A stretch of 64,000 nt of DNA from Burkholderiales bacterium (GCA_020248865.1 JADCGS010000030.1:1-64000), one strand, 5' to 3'; counted from the first letter of the stretch, positions 44,147 to 53,198 are shown. Notes: a model not told the origin generated them from the sequence alone. Numbers and translations: made by a program.

Positions 44147-45064
44147 TCAGGCCGCCTGCGGTGCCGCGCCAGCTCCGCTGCCCAGGCGCGCCGTGACTTC
44201 CTTGCGGTAGCGGTTCAGCTCCTGCACCGAGCCGAAGGTGCGCTCGAACAGCAGCCCCATGTTGTGCAGGATGCGCTCGACCACCTTGGTCTCCCAGACC
44301 TCGTCGAACTTGATCTGCTGGTCGAGCCAGCGCTCCAGCCACTCGGGGTCGGGCAGGCGGCTCTGCACGGTGTCGCGCGGGAACAGCGCCTGGTTGACGT
44401 GCAGGTTGGTCGGGTGCAGCGCCTTGGCGGTGCGCTTGGCGCTGGCCATGAGCACGGCGATCTTGGCGAAGGCGGCGCGCGCGTTGTCACCGAGGTCCGT
44501 GAGGTACTTTTTCATGTAGCGCAGGTAGGCGCCGCCGTGGCGCGCCTCGTCCTGCGACAGCAGGCGGTAGATGTGCTTGATCACCGGCTCGGTGTGCCAC
44601 TCGCTGGCGCGGCGGTACCAGTGGTTCAGGCGGATCTCGCCGCAGAAGTGCAGGGTCAGCGTCTCCAGCGCCGGCGCCGGGTCGAACTCGAAGCGCACCT
44701 TGTGCAACTCGTCGTGCGTGGGCACCAGCTCGGGCCGGAAGCGTCGCAGGTACTCCATCAGCACCAGCGAATGCTTCTGCTCCTCGAAGAACCACACGCT
44801 CATGAAGGCGGAGAAGTCGGAGTCGTGCCGGTTGTCGCGCAGGAACATCTCGGTGGCCGGCAGGGCCGACCACTCGGTGATGGCGTTCATCTTGATGGTC
44901 TGCGCCTGCTCGTCGGACAGGCGGCTGGCGTCGAACTCCGCCCAGGGCACGTCCTTCTCCATGTTCCAGCGCACCGCTTCCAGCGAGCGGAACAGGTCCG
45001 GATAGAGCATCTGGCCGAGCGGCTTGTCGGCGGCGGGGTCGGATGAAGGGCTGGCGCTTTCCAT
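44147..45064 (-). CDS. Ferritin-like diiron protein (acyl-ACP desaturase-like)
   Basis: A 305-residue helical protein with paired carboxylate-histidine motifs, FFEEQKHSLVL and QDEARHGGAYL, together with extra Glu in EWSALPATEMF and CGEIRLNHWYRR. This four-helix diiron pattern is that of the acyl-ACP desaturase / ferritin-like oxygenase superfamily. Its position as the last gene of a lipid-modifying cluster suggests fatty-acyl desaturation or hydroxylation; substrate unknown. The ATG at 45064 has AGGAAG upstream and is preferred over a TTG at 45085. Confidence 0.75.
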   Translation of the reverse strand: MESASPSSDPAADKPLGQMLYPDLFRSLEAVRWNMEKDVPWAEFDASRLSDEQAQTIKMNAITEWSALPATEMFLRDNRHDSDFSAFMSVWFFEEQKHSLVLMEYLRRFRPELVPTHDELHKVRFEFDPAPALETLTLHFCGEIRLNHWYRRASEWHTEPVIKHIYRLLSQDEARHGGAYLRYMKKYLTDLGDNARAAFAKIAVLMASAKRTAKALHPTNLHVNQALFPRDTVQSRLPDPEWLERWLDQQIKFDEVWETKVVERILHNMGLLFERTFGSVQELNRYRKEVTARLGSGAGAAPQAA

Positions 45065-45148
45065 GGTGTCGGCTTCCTGCGGCAATCTCCCTGACTGGCG
45101 CTTGGCCCGGCGCGCTGCGCGGCTCTGGGGGCCGCTGCGGCTGCGGGG

Positions 45149-45601
45149 CTACTGGCCGGCCCGACGCTTCAGAAAGCGCATCAGGCTGCCCAGAACCGGA
45201 AGTTTCTCATACAGCTCCTCGGCCGGGTCCCAGTAGTCGCGGTGATAGCCGACCTTGCCGTCGGGGTTGAGCCGCAGGTGCGAGGCGCCGCGGATGCACT
45301 GCTCACCGGGCCCCATTTTCGGCAGCACGAACCGGAAGTCCCAGGTGAGGAACGCCTGGTCGCCCTGCACCACCACCTCACCCACCACAAAGCGGGGGGC
45401 GCCCAGCTGCGCGAACATGTGGCGGAAGATCGCCTCGATCCGGTCGAGGCCCCGCACCTCGTTGAACGGGTCCTTGAAGTAGGCGCCTTCCGCATAGACC
45501 TCGCCGATGCGCGCCAGACTGTCGGGCGTCAGATCCTCGTAGAACGTGCGCAGGCGCGCCAGCGCAGGCGCGTGCGGGCCGGTGGCAGACGCCTGGCTCA
45601 T
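45149..45601 (-). CDS. NTF2-like / SnoaL-like domain protein
   Basis: A 150-residue alpha+beta cone-fold protein. The N-terminus reads LARLRTFYEDLTPDSLARIG, and internal segments are YFKDPFNEVRGLDRIEAIFR and WDFRFVLPKMGPGEQCIRGA. The ending HRDYWDPAEELYEKLPVLGS recurs in NTF2-like proteins linked to LitR-type and sigma-E-type light clusters. Function unknown. It starts 5 bp after the SDR stop. Confidence 0.82.
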   Translation of the reverse strand: MSQASATGPHAPALARLRTFYEDLTPDSLARIGEVYAEGAYFKDPFNEVRGLDRIEAIFRHMFAQLGAPRFVVGEVVVQGDQAFLTWDFRFVLPKMGPGEQCIRGASHLRLNPDGKVGYHRDYWDPAEELYEKLPVLGSLMRFLKRRAGQ

Positions 45602-45606
45602 CCCGG

Positions 45607-46464
45607 TCACTGGCCGGTGAAGCGCCGCACTGCCCACAGCTGCCAGCGGTAGGGCAGCACCCGCAGCAGCTTGAGCGCGCGCGTGAAGCGCTTGGGATAG
45701 TGGATCTCGAAGCGGCCGGCGGCGATCTCGTCGAGCGTCACCCGCGCGGCGTCCTCGGCCTTCATCAGCGCCGGCATCTCGAAGTCGTTTTTCTGCGTCA
45801 GCGGCGTGTCGACAAAGCCGGGGTTGACGAGATAGACGCCGATGCCGCGCGGCCGCAGGTCGCCGTACAGCGACTCGGTGAAGTTGATCAGCGCCGCCTT
45901 GCTGGCGCCGTAGATCAGCGCCTTGGGCAGGCCGATGTAGCCGGCCACCGAGGCCACGATGGCGATGCCGCCTGTGCCTTGCGCCAACAGCGGCGGCAGC
46001 GCGGCATCGACGCAGTTGAGCACGCCGTGCAGGTTCACCTCCAGCAACTGGCGTGCGCGGGCGATGTCGAAGTCCTGCGCGCGCATTTCGGTGTGGGTGC
46101 CGGCAACCACCAGCACCAGGTCGATGCCGCCCCAGGCCTGCAGCAGCGCATCGCGCGCCGCCAGCACGCTGGCGTGGTCGGTGATGTCGAGCGGCTGCAC
46201 CCGGGCGGCCGCATGGCCGGCGGCCACCTGCTCGAGCAGCTCGCGCTTGCGCGCCGACAGCGCCACCTGCGCGCCGCGGCCGAGCAGCTCGCGCGCCAGC
46301 GCCGCGCCGATGCCGTAGCTGGCGCCGATCAGCCACACGCGGCGGCCGGCATAGGTCGCCAGCGGCGGGTTCAGCGGACCGAGCAGACCCGGCTGCGGGA
46401 CCGCCGGCGCAGCGGGCCCCTCGTTGCGGCGCGCGGTCACGACGGCGGTCGGGGCGGAAGTCAT
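45607..46464 (-). CDS. SDR-family oxidoreductase in the light cluster
   Basis: A 285-residue short-chain dehydrogenase. The dinucleotide loop is IGASYGIGAALARELLGRGA, then LVVAGTHTEM, a Ser in IVASVAGYIG and Tyr/Lys in YGASKAA. It resembles the other SDR at 22509-23432 in its IxGASxGIGAAL start and in the C-terminal region. Substrate unknown; the neighbours suggest a lipid-derived carbonyl. It lies 10 bp after the DUF3833 gene. Confidence 0.92.
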   Translation of the reverse strand: MTSAPTAVVTARRNEGPAAPAVPQPGLLGPLNPPLATYAGRRVWLIGASYGIGAALARELLGRGAQVALSARKRELLEQVAAGHAAARVQPLDITDHASVLAARDALLQAWGGIDLVLVVAGTHTEMRAQDFDIARARQLLEVNLHGVLNCVDAALPPLLAQGTGGIAIVASVAGYIGLPKALIYGASKAALINFTESLYGDLRPRGIGVYLVNPGFVDTPLTQKNDFEMPALMKAEDAARVTLDEIAAGRFEIHYPKRFTRALKLLRVLPYRWQLWAVRRFTGQ

Positions 46465-46474
46465 CTGTGGCCGC

Positions 46475-47017
46475 CTACTTGCGCGTGAAGCTGATCAGCA
46501 CTTCGCCGACCTTGAAGCCCCAGAAGGTCATCACGGCGCGGTTGAGCATCACGCGCTCGTCGATCAGGAACATCCAGTCGTCGAAGCCGATGTCGTACGT
46601 CTTCCCGTCGGCCGTCTTGTAGGCCAGGGTGTAGGTCCAGTTCAGGGCATTGCCGCTGACCGTGCCGCTGGCCTGTCCGATCACGTCGGCCGCCGTGCCG
46701 ATCCACTGGCCGGGCGCTGCCCCGGGCCGCAGCGTCCAGATGCGCTTTTCCTTGACGCCGTCGCTCCAGATGAAATCCTCGTCGAGCGTCCCCGTGTCAC
46801 CCTGCCAGCTGGCGCGGATGGTGACGACGAAGCGGCGCGTCACCTGCCCGGAGCGGTCCAGCACCATGCCGTGGCCCTCGATCAGCCCGTCGAAGTAGCG
46901 GCGCAGGTCCAGCGCCGGCTTCTCGCCCGCGTACACGCGCGGGTCGACGCTGGCGCAGCCGGCCAGCAGGAAGGCAGCCGTCAGTCCGGCCAGCAGTCGC
47001 ATCACTGTCTTGAGCAT
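46475..47017 (-). CDS. DUF3833 lipoprotein
   Basis: A 180-residue lipoprotein with lipobox LLAGC in LAGLTAAFLLAGCASVDP. The DUF3833 beta-barrel-like core follows (LRRYFDGLIEGHGMVLDRSG, WTYTLAYKTADGKTYDIGFD, DWMFLIDERVMLNRAVMTFW). Function unknown. In many proteobacteria it travels with cfa, DUF1365, SDR and photolyase genes, as here. Confidence 0.9.
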   Translation of the reverse strand: MLKTVMRLLAGLTAAFLLAGCASVDPRVYAGEKPALDLRRYFDGLIEGHGMVLDRSGQVTRRFVVTIRASWQGDTGTLDEDFIWSDGVKEKRIWTLRPGAAPGQWIGTAADVIGQASGTVSGNALNWTYTLAYKTADGKTYDIGFDDWMFLIDERVMLNRAVMTFWGFKVGEVLISFTRK

Positions 47018-47028
47018 GGGCAGTCCCC

Positions 47029-48330
47029 TCAGAATCTTTGGCCGCGCCAGGCGGTCCACAACAGCGCAGCGGCCACCAACTTCAGCAGGCAGGGCACCAC
47101 CGCGTAGGTGATGGCGAGCGCGCCGAGCGCGGCAGCGTCCTGCGCGCCGCGCGTGTAGCCGAGCGCTTCGAGCAGCGGCAGCGCAATGCCGCCGGCCAGC
47201 GCAAGGCAGAGCTTGTTGACGAAGTTCCACAGCCCGAAGTACGAACCCTCGCGGCCGCCGTGCTGGTTGGCATCGATCACGCGCGCCAGCAGTGCCGGCG
47301 GCAGGGCCAGGTCGGCGCCGAAAGCCAGCCCCGACAGCACGCAGATGGCGGCAAACGGCCACAGCGCGCCGGGTCCGAGGCCGTAGGCCCACACGAAGGC
47401 GATGACCGAGGCCACCATGCCGCTCAGCCAGACCGCCTGCAGGCTGTAGCGCCGCGCCAGCCGGATCCACAGCGGCATGCTGGCCGCACCGGCGATGAAA
47501 TACAGCGCCAGGAACAGGCCCACGTGGTCGGGCAGGCCGAGCCGGTCGGCCACGAAGAACTGGAACACCGTCGCGGTGATCGACGGGGCGATTGCATTCA
47601 GCGCGAACACCGCCAGCAGCCAGCGGAACCGGCTGGTGCCCAGCGGCACGATGAAGGTGGCGAATGGATTGCCGGCGGGGGCGGGGCCGGCCGCCGGCAC
47701 CGCGGGCGCGTGGCGCCACAGCGCCCACAGGGCGAGCGCCAGCAGCACCAGGAACAGTGCGCCGAGCGCGCCGAAGCCCAGCACGCCGGGCAGCGCGCCG
47801 CCGAACAGCACGCCGATCAGACCGGCGCCCTCGCGGGCGCCGGTGATGCGCGTGCGGCCGGCATCGTCGTGTGCCAGCTCGGCGCCCCAGGCCTGGTAGG
47901 CCACGGTGGCCAGCGAATAGCCGATGTAGCAGGCCACCAGCGTGACGAACAGCCAGGTGGTGGTGCGGGCCGGCGTCTGCAGCCCGTCCGAGGGGTTGAA
48001 CAGCAGCAGGAAGCCGCCGGCCAGCAGCGGGGCGGCGATCAGGATGGGCCGCAGGTAGCCGCCGCCCTGCCGCCCGCCTTTCTGCCGGTCCACCCAGGCG
48101 CCCAGCAGCGGATCGGCCACCGCGTCGACCAGTCGCGTGGCCAGCAGCACCAGGCCGATGGTCGTCAGCGCCAGCCCGGTTTCGCGGGAGTAGAACTCCG
48201 GCAGCAGGATGTTGATCGGCAGCGCCGTCATGGTGAGCGGCAGCGCGAGCAGCGCGTAGGCGGCTAGCGCACGCGCAGGCACGCGCGGCGGCGCGGCCGG
48301 CGGGCCGCTGGGCGGGGTACCGCTCGTCAT
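47029..48330 (-). CDS. MFS transporter (GPH-like)
   Basis: A 433-residue, 12-span major facilitator related to the glycoside-pentoside-hexuronide branch. It has the first-helix segment ALPINILLPEFYSRETGLAL, then LVDAVADPLLGAWVDRQKGG (the GPH form of the DRxGRR loop) and TWLFVTLVACYIGYSLATVAYQ in the middle. Substrate unknown; members of light-induced clusters may carry lipids or metabolites rather than sugars. Start ATG 48330; 7 bp after the chalcone-isomerase-like gene. Confidence 0.9.
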   Translation of the reverse strand: MTSGTPPSGPPAAPPRVPARALAAYALLALPLTMTALPINILLPEFYSRETGLALTTIGLVLLATRLVDAVADPLLGAWVDRQKGGRQGGGYLRPILIAAPLLAGGFLLLFNPSDGLQTPARTTTWLFVTLVACYIGYSLATVAYQAWGAELAHDDAGRTRITGAREGAGLIGVLFGGALPGVLGFGALGALFLVLLALALWALWRHAPAVPAAGPAPAGNPFATFIVPLGTSRFRWLLAVFALNAIAPSITATVFQFFVADRLGLPDHVGLFLALYFIAGAASMPLWIRLARRYSLQAVWLSGMVASVIAFVWAYGLGPGALWPFAAICVLSGLAFGADLALPPALLARVIDANQHGGREGSYFGLWNFVNKLCLALAGGIALPLLEALGYTRGAQDAAALGALAITYAVVPCLLKLVAAALLWTAWRGQRF

Positions 48331-48337
48331 GGCCGGA

Positions 48338-48922
48338 TCAGGTGCTGCCGCCGGAGCTGGCCAGCAGGTTCTCGCGAAGCTTGGGCGCACGCGTGCGCTC
48401 GTCGAGCCAGATCGAGAAGAAGGCGCGGGCGAACGCCGGCTCGTCCACGCTGCCGGCGAACTGGCCGTCAACGTAGAAGCGCGCCCCGCGTCCCGGCACG
48501 TTGACCCCGGCGATGCGACGGCCCTTGTCCACGTTGGGGAAGAGGCCGCGCATGGCGGCCAGCCAGCGGGCCTGCTCCTCCGGGGTGCCGAGGTTCATGC
48601 GCTGCATCTCGTCGCGGCTGGCCTCGGCGATGGCGCCGCCGTCCAGCTTGCGCGCGTAGGTGAGCTCGAGCACGAAGGGCTGGCCGGCCCACTGGCGCGC
48701 GTCGAAGCCGGCGCCGGCGTACAACTGCGCGTCGTACACGTGGAAGCCGAACCACGTGAGCCGTCCCTGACCCTGGACCTTGACCGTCTCGACGTACTTG
48801 CGCACGTGCGGGGCGGGGTCCTTGGCGGCGGCCGAATCGGTCGGCATGGTGCAGGCCAGCAGCGCGGCAGCCAGAGCCGCCGCAGCCACCTTAGCCCTTG
48901 ATGAGGGTGAACTGGATGACAT
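48338..48922 (-). CDS. Chalcone-isomerase-like exported protein
   Basis: A 194-residue protein with a signal-like N-terminus (AAAALAAALLACTM, possible lipoprotein). The bacterial chalcone-isomerase-like fold follows (RLTWFGFHVYDAQLYAGAGF, VLELTYARKLDGGAIAEASR, VNVPGRGARFYVDGQFAGSV). Bacterial homologues are not true chalcone isomerases; binding of a fatty-acid-like ligand is inferred from the fold. It overlaps the 3' end of the cfa-like gene by 32 bp. Confidence 0.85.
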   Translation of the reverse strand: MSSSSPSSRAKVAAAALAAALLACTMPTDSAAAKDPAPHVRKYVETVKVQGQGRLTWFGFHVYDAQLYAGAGFDARQWAGQPFVLELTYARKLDGGAIAEASRDEMQRMNLGTPEEQARWLAAMRGLFPNVDKGRRIAGVNVPGRGARFYVDGQFAGSVDEPAFARAFFSIWLDERTRAPKLRENLLASSGGST

Positions 48923-50165
48923 CGGTGTTTCCTTCCGTGAAGGCCGCCTCGCAATACGCGAGGTAGAACTCCCAGATGCGCGCGAAGCGATCGTCGAAGC
49001 CGAGCGAGCGCACGGCCGGAGCCTGCTTCATGAACCGGGCGCGCCAGGTGGTCAGCGTGCGCGCGTAGTCGGGACCGAAGCGGTGCTCGTTGACCACCCG
49101 CAGCCCCGCGCGCGCCGCCTGGGCGCGGAACACCGACGGCGAGGGCAGCATGCCGCCCGGGAAGATGTACTGCTGGATGAAGTCGGTGCTGCGGCGGTAG
49201 CGGTCGAACAGCGGCTCGTCGATGGTGATGGTCTGGATGCAGGCGCGCGCGCCGGGCTTCAGGCAGCGCGCCAGGGTGTCGAAGTACGAGGTCCAGTACT
49301 CCTCGCCCACCGCCTCGAACATCTCGATGCTGGCGATGCCGTCGAAGCGGCCGTCTTCGGCGCGGTAGTCCTGCAGCACGAGGTCGGCGCCGAGCCGCTG
49401 GCGGCGCAGGCGCAACTGGGCGTACTCGAGCTGCGAGGGCGACAGGGTCAGGCCGCGCACCGCGTGGCCGGCGCGCGCCGCTGCCTCGGCAAAACCACCC
49501 CAGCCGCAGCCGATCTCCAGGATGCGGCCGGGCTGCTGCAACTGCAACTCCTCCAGCACCCGGCGGTACTTGGCGTCCTGCGCCGAGCGCAGCGTGGCCT
49601 CGTCCACCGGCGCCGGCAGCTCCCGTGCCGGCGCCTGCAGGTGCGGCGGGAACAGCGCGCTGGAGTAGGTCATCGAGGCGTCGAGCCACAGCGAGTAGAA
49701 CGCGTTGCCCAGGTCGTAGTGGGCGGTGATGTTCTTCTTCGCCTGCTTGCGCGTGTTGCGGTTGAACAGGTGCTTGACGCGATAGGCGAGCGAGCCCCAG
49801 AAGCTGCCATAGATCACGCGCTCGGCGGCGGCGCGGTTGCGCACGAAGAAGTACAGCACGCGCGCCGGATCGGAACTGGTCCAGTCGCGCGCGGCATAGG
49901 TCTCGGCAAAGCCGATGTCGCCGCTCTTGAGCGCCGCCGTAAAGACATTCCAGTTCGACAGGGCGATGTCGGCGATCGGCCGGCCATGGCCCAGCCGCGC
50001 GTGCTGGCCATCCGGAAACGTCACGAGCAGCGCGCCGTTTGCGGCCTGGTCCAGCAGCTTGAGCACCCAGCGCGCGGTTGCCGGGAACTGCGCGGTGTCG
50101 AGGTCGTGCGCTCCGGGCAGGGCTTCCAGCGCGGCGGCAGCGGTGTCGAGGGTCAGTGCCTTCAT
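48891..50165 (-). CDS. cfa: Cyclopropane-fatty-acid synthase family methyltransferase
   Basis: AdoMet-dependent methyltransferase of 424 residues acting on acyl chains of phospholipids. Motifs are NITAHYDLGNAFYSLWLD, MTYSSALF, the AdoMet loop ILEIGCGWGGFAEAAARAG, SIEMFEAVGEEYW and QQYIFPGGMLPS. In clusters of this gene content the enzyme may methylate unsaturated acyl chains (first step toward furan fatty acids in Rhodobacter) rather than make cyclopropanes; the sequence alone does not settle this. Confidence 0.93.
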   Translation of the reverse strand: MKALTLDTAAAALEALPGAHDLDTAQFPATARWVLKLLDQAANGALLVTFPDGQHARLGHGRPIADIALSNWNVFTAALKSGDIGFAETYAARDWTSSDPARVLYFFVRNRAAAERVIYGSFWGSLAYRVKHLFNRNTRKQAKKNITAHYDLGNAFYSLWLDASMTYSSALFPPHLQAPARELPAPVDEATLRSAQDAKYRRVLEELQLQQPGRILEIGCGWGGFAEAAARAGHAVRGLTLSPSQLEYAQLRLRRQRLGADLVLQDYRAEDGRFDGIASIEMFEAVGEEYWTSYFDTLARCLKPGARACIQTITIDEPLFDRYRRSTDFIQQYIFPGGMLPSPSVFRAQAARAGLRVVNEHRFGPDYARTLTTWRARFMKQAPAVRSLGFDDRFARIWEFYLAYCEAAFTEGNTDVIQFTLIKG

Positions 50166-50186
50166 GGCGGTGCTTTCGAGACGGGT

Positions 50187-50987
50187 TCAGTCGGTTGCCG
50201 GCTGGGCGGCCGACGGCGTGACCGGCAGGCGCGGGGGCGCCGGCTTGCGGAAAAACGGCACGCGCTTGAGCCACAGCCGCAGCGCGTGCCAGTGGATGCG
50301 CGCGATCACGCCGAAGGTAAACAGCGGGTAGGCAAGAAAGGCGCGAGCCAGTGTGCGCTCGGTGGCCGGCTCGAGACGGCCCTCGATCGAGGTGACCAGC
50401 AGTGGCGCCGCGCCGGCGGCGTCGTCGTGGTAGTCGATGCGCGCCACGAAGCGCGCGCCGGCCAGCATGAAGCGGAACTGGTAGCGGCCGCGCACTTCGC
50501 AGAACGGCGAGACATGGAACACCTTGGCCACCTCCAGGGTCTCGCCCCATTGCAGAGGACGGCCGTCGGCGTGCGCCAGCAGGTAACAGTGGCGTTCGGC
50601 GAAGGTGTTGTTGACCTCACACACGATGGCGCGCAGGGCCCCGTCGGCGCGGTGGCAAAACCAGAAGCTCACCGGGTTGAAGACGTAGCCGAGCACGCGC
50701 GGCATGGCGTGCAGCCAGATCTCGCCGTCGGCGTCGTGCACGCCGCCCTCGGCCAGCAGCCGCGTGATCCAGGCCAGCGGGTCGCCGCCGTTGCCGTGGT
50801 CGCAGTCCTGCAGGGAAAACGGCGCAAAGCGGTTGCGCCCTAGCATCCGCAGACTCCACGGCTGCGCCGCGCTGGCGCGCAGCGGCACGCGCATGAAGTA
50901 GCTGCGGTAGGCAAAGCGGTGCGCCGCCGGCCGCGAGCGGGCGTGGCGGATCGAGCCGAAGCCGATGGAGAGACCGGAAGCACTCAT
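50187..50987 (-). CDS. DUF1365 family protein
   Basis: A 266-residue protein of unknown mechanism that nearly always sits between a cfa-like gene and an FAD-dependent oxidase, as here. Typical stretches are HRFAYRSYFMRVPL, FSLQDCDHGNGGDPLAWI, WLHAMPRVLGYVFNPVSFWF, EVNNTFAERHCYLL and KVFHVSPFCEVRGRYQFRF. ATG 50987 is preferred; a TTG lies three codons upstream. Confidence 0.92.
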   Translation of the reverse strand: MSASGLSIGFGSIRHARSRPAAHRFAYRSYFMRVPLRASAAQPWSLRMLGRNRFAPFSLQDCDHGNGGDPLAWITRLLAEGGVHDADGEIWLHAMPRVLGYVFNPVSFWFCHRADGALRAIVCEVNNTFAERHCYLLAHADGRPLQWGETLEVAKVFHVSPFCEVRGRYQFRFMLAGARFVARIDYHDDAAGAAPLLVTSIEGRLEPATERTLARAFLAYPLFTFGVIARIHWHALRLWLKRVPFFRKPAPPRLPVTPSAAQPATD

Positions 50988-51068
50988 GATGACCAATGGG
51001 TCACATTTTGAACCAAAACGTTTTCGGCGGCAAGTGGCTGCGCAGCCATGGGCGGCGGACCGGGTTGG

Positions 51069-52364
51069 TCAGGCCGCCAGCGGCAGCGGCCGCTTGGCCC
51101 GGGCGCGAATCACCTCGGCCACCGCCAGGCCGGACTTGAGGCCGTCTTCGTGGAAACCGAATCCGGTCCAGGCGCCGGCAAACCAGACCTGGTCACGCCC
51201 CTGCACCTGCGGCAGGCGCCGCTGCGCCTCGATGGCGGCGCGGTCGAACACCGGGTGCGCGTAGTCGAACTCTGCAAGCACCTGGGCCGGGTCGGGCTCG
51301 ACGAACGGGTTCAGGCTCACCAGCACCGGCGTGCGGAAGGGCAGCGGCTGCAGCTTGTTGAGGAGGTAGGTGACGGCCAAGTTGGGGCCCGCCGCGAGAG
51401 AACCGCCGTCGCTCTGGTAGTTCCATGCCGACCACACCTTGCGCGAGCGCGGCAGCAGGCGCGTGTCGGTATGGAGGATGGCGCGGTTCGGCTGGTAGGC
51501 CACCGCGGATACCACGCTGCGCTCCTCGTCGCTGGCGTCCACCAGCAGGCGCAGCGACTGGTCGCTGTGGCAGGCAAGCACGACCTGGTCGTATGCCGCC
51601 GAACCATGGCGGCTGCGCACCATTACCTTGGACAGGGCGCGGTTGCGCTTGACTTCGAGCACCGGGTCGTCGACGCGCACGTTGGGCAGGCCGGCAGCGA
51701 TGCGCTGCACGTACTGGCGCGCGCCGCCGGCCACGGTGAACCACTGGGGCCGGTCGTTGACCTGCAGCAGCCCGTGGTTGTGGCAGAAGCGGATGAAGGT
51801 TGCCGCCGGGTACGCAAGCATGGTCTCGATCGGGCACGACCAGATCGCGCCGGCCATCGGCAGCAGGTACCAGTCGCGGAACGGCTGGCCGTAGCCGTGG
51901 TGTTCGAGAAAGGCCCCGAGCGTGAGCGCCGCGCCGTCATCGGCGCGCTGGCCGCTGGCCAGTTGCGTGGCTTGGCGATTGAAGCGCAGCAGGTCGCGCA
52001 GCATCGACAGGAAGGCGGGCGAGGCGAGATTGCGCCGCTGTGCAAACACCGTGTCGAGACTGGAGCCGGACCACTCGAGCTGGCGGCCAGCCAGCGGCAG
52101 GCTCACCGAAAACGACATGTCGCTCCTGGCCGTGGGCACCCCGAGATCGGCGAGGAGCCGGATCAGGTTCGGATAGGTGCGCTCGTTGAACACCAGGAAG
52201 CCGGTGTCCACCGGGAAGCAGGTGCCGTCGAGCGTCACGTCCACCGTGTTGGTGTGGCCGCCCAGCCGCGGCTCGCTCTCGTACAGCGTGACTTCGTGTT
52301 CGGGCGCCAGCGCGTGGGCGCAGCCCAGACCGGCGATCCCGCCACCAACGATTGCAATCTGCAT
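51069..52364 (-). CDS. FAD-dependent amine-oxidase-like dehydrogenase
   Basis: A 431-residue flavoprotein. It has the FAD loop IAIVGGGIAGLGCAHALA, then TLYESEPRLGGHTNTVDV and VDTGFLVFNERTYPNL, and a C-terminal FAD contact AGAWTGFGFHEDGLKSGL. It belongs to the NAD(P)-binding amine-oxidase/desaturase-like family that accompanies DUF1365 and cfa genes, and is a candidate acyl-chain oxidase or desaturase. It lies 81 bp upstream of DUF1365. Confidence 0.92.
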   Translation of the reverse strand: MQIAIVGGGIAGLGCAHALAPEHEVTLYESEPRLGGHTNTVDVTLDGTCFPVDTGFLVFNERTYPNLIRLLADLGVPTARSDMSFSVSLPLAGRQLEWSGSSLDTVFAQRRNLASPAFLSMLRDLLRFNRQATQLASGQRADDGAALTLGAFLEHHGYGQPFRDWYLLPMAGAIWSCPIETMLAYPAATFIRFCHNHGLLQVNDRPQWFTVAGGARQYVQRIAAGLPNVRVDDPVLEVKRNRALSKVMVRSRHGSAAYDQVVLACHSDQSLRLLVDASDEERSVVSAVAYQPNRAILHTDTRLLPRSRKVWSAWNYQSDGGSLAAGPNLAVTYLLNKLQPLPFRTPVLVSLNPFVEPDPAQVLAEFDYAHPVFDRAAIEAQRRLPQVQGRDQVWFAGAWTGFGFHEDGLKSGLAVAEVIRARAKRPLPLAA

Positions 52365-52474
52365 GTCGTGTATCCGCCTGTCGGCCGCGCGCGGCCCTTC
52401 GAAGATCGTGATGCGGCCGCGCTGGCCGTCCCTGCGCGGTGCCTCCCGGCCGCCGACTTGGGTGGCTGGAACCG

Positions 52475-53044
52475 CTACTTTTCCGCCAGCAGCAGTTCGA
52501 TGCGCGCGGTCACGCGGGGATCCAGCGGTGACACGTCGCTCGGATAGCTCGCCACCACGCGGCCGCGTCGGTCGACCAGGTACTTGTGGAAGTTCCAGCG
52601 CGGCGGCTCGCCGCCGGCTCGCGCCAGCTCCTGAAACAGCGGGTGCGCCTTGGCGCCGCGCACCTGGATCGGCGTGAACATCGGAAACTTCACGCCATAC
52701 GTGTTGAAGCACAGTTCGGCAATCTTTTGCCGGTCGCTGCTCTCCTGCCGAAAGTCGTTGGACGGAAAGCCGAGCACCTGGAAGCCGCGCTGCGCGTACC
52801 GGCCAAACAGCGCTTCCATGGCCTCGTATTGCGGCGTGAAACCGCAGAAGCTGGCCGTGTTGACGACCAGCAGCACCTGGCCCGCATACTGGCACAGGTC
52901 CTGCACCGCTTCGTCCTGCAGGCGCGGCGCCCGGTGGTTGAGCAGCGTCGGGCAGGCGGCACGACTTTGGGCGTGCGTTGCCGCGGCAGCCACCCAGAGG
53001 GCAGCACCAAGGGCGAGACGGCGTCTGAAACGATTCGGGATCAT
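52475..53044 (-). CDS. Exported glutathione-peroxidase family protein
   Basis: A 189-residue thiol peroxidase of the GPx family with an N-terminal signal peptide (LALGAALWVAAAATHAQS). The peroxidatic Cys lies in VNTASFCGFTPQYEAME, followed by LGFPSNDFRQE and the family's WNFHKYLVDRRGRVV, with the Trp and Asn of the catalytic tetrad. It probably reduces lipid hydroperoxides in the periplasm, fitting a light/singlet-oxygen cluster. It is the first gene of the minus-strand cluster, transcribed away from litR. Confidence 0.92.
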   Translation of the reverse strand: MIPNRFRRRLALGAALWVAAAATHAQSRAACPTLLNHRAPRLQDEAVQDLCQYAGQVLLVVNTASFCGFTPQYEAMEALFGRYAQRGFQVLGFPSNDFRQESSDRQKIAELCFNTYGVKFPMFTPIQVRGAKAHPLFQELARAGGEPPRWNFHKYLVDRRGRVVASYPSDVSPLDPRVTARIELLLAEK

Positions 53045-53123
53045 GGATCTCCGGTTCTTGGGGGCTTCCCCGGGGCGCTCCGGGAGGCCAGAAATGTCCT
53101 AGGCAAAGCTTCTGCAAGGACCT

Positions 53124-53152
53124 ATACTATGAACTTGACGCAGCCAAGTCAA
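53124..53152 (-). promoter_or_regulatory. Sigma-70-like promoter of the gpx-to-diiron cluster
   Basis: On the minus strand, TTGACT (53152-53147) and TAGTAT (53129-53124) are separated by exactly 17 bp. This is close to a consensus promoter and would start transcription about 70 bp before the peroxidase gene. Confidence 0.65.
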
Positions 53153-53198
53153 TGCTTTGTCCTGGACATTAGTGGCAATGACTTGTTCGCATTGACCC
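53135..53198. promoter_or_regulatory. Operator-like TTGAC repeats in the litR-gpx intergenic region
   Basis: An inverted repeat TTGAC-N8-GTCAA (53135-53152) overlaps the -35 of the minus-strand promoter. Further related half-sites are AATGACTTG (53177-53185) and ATTGACCC (53191-53198). They are natural candidates for LitR binding in the dark; this is inference. Confidence 0.5.
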
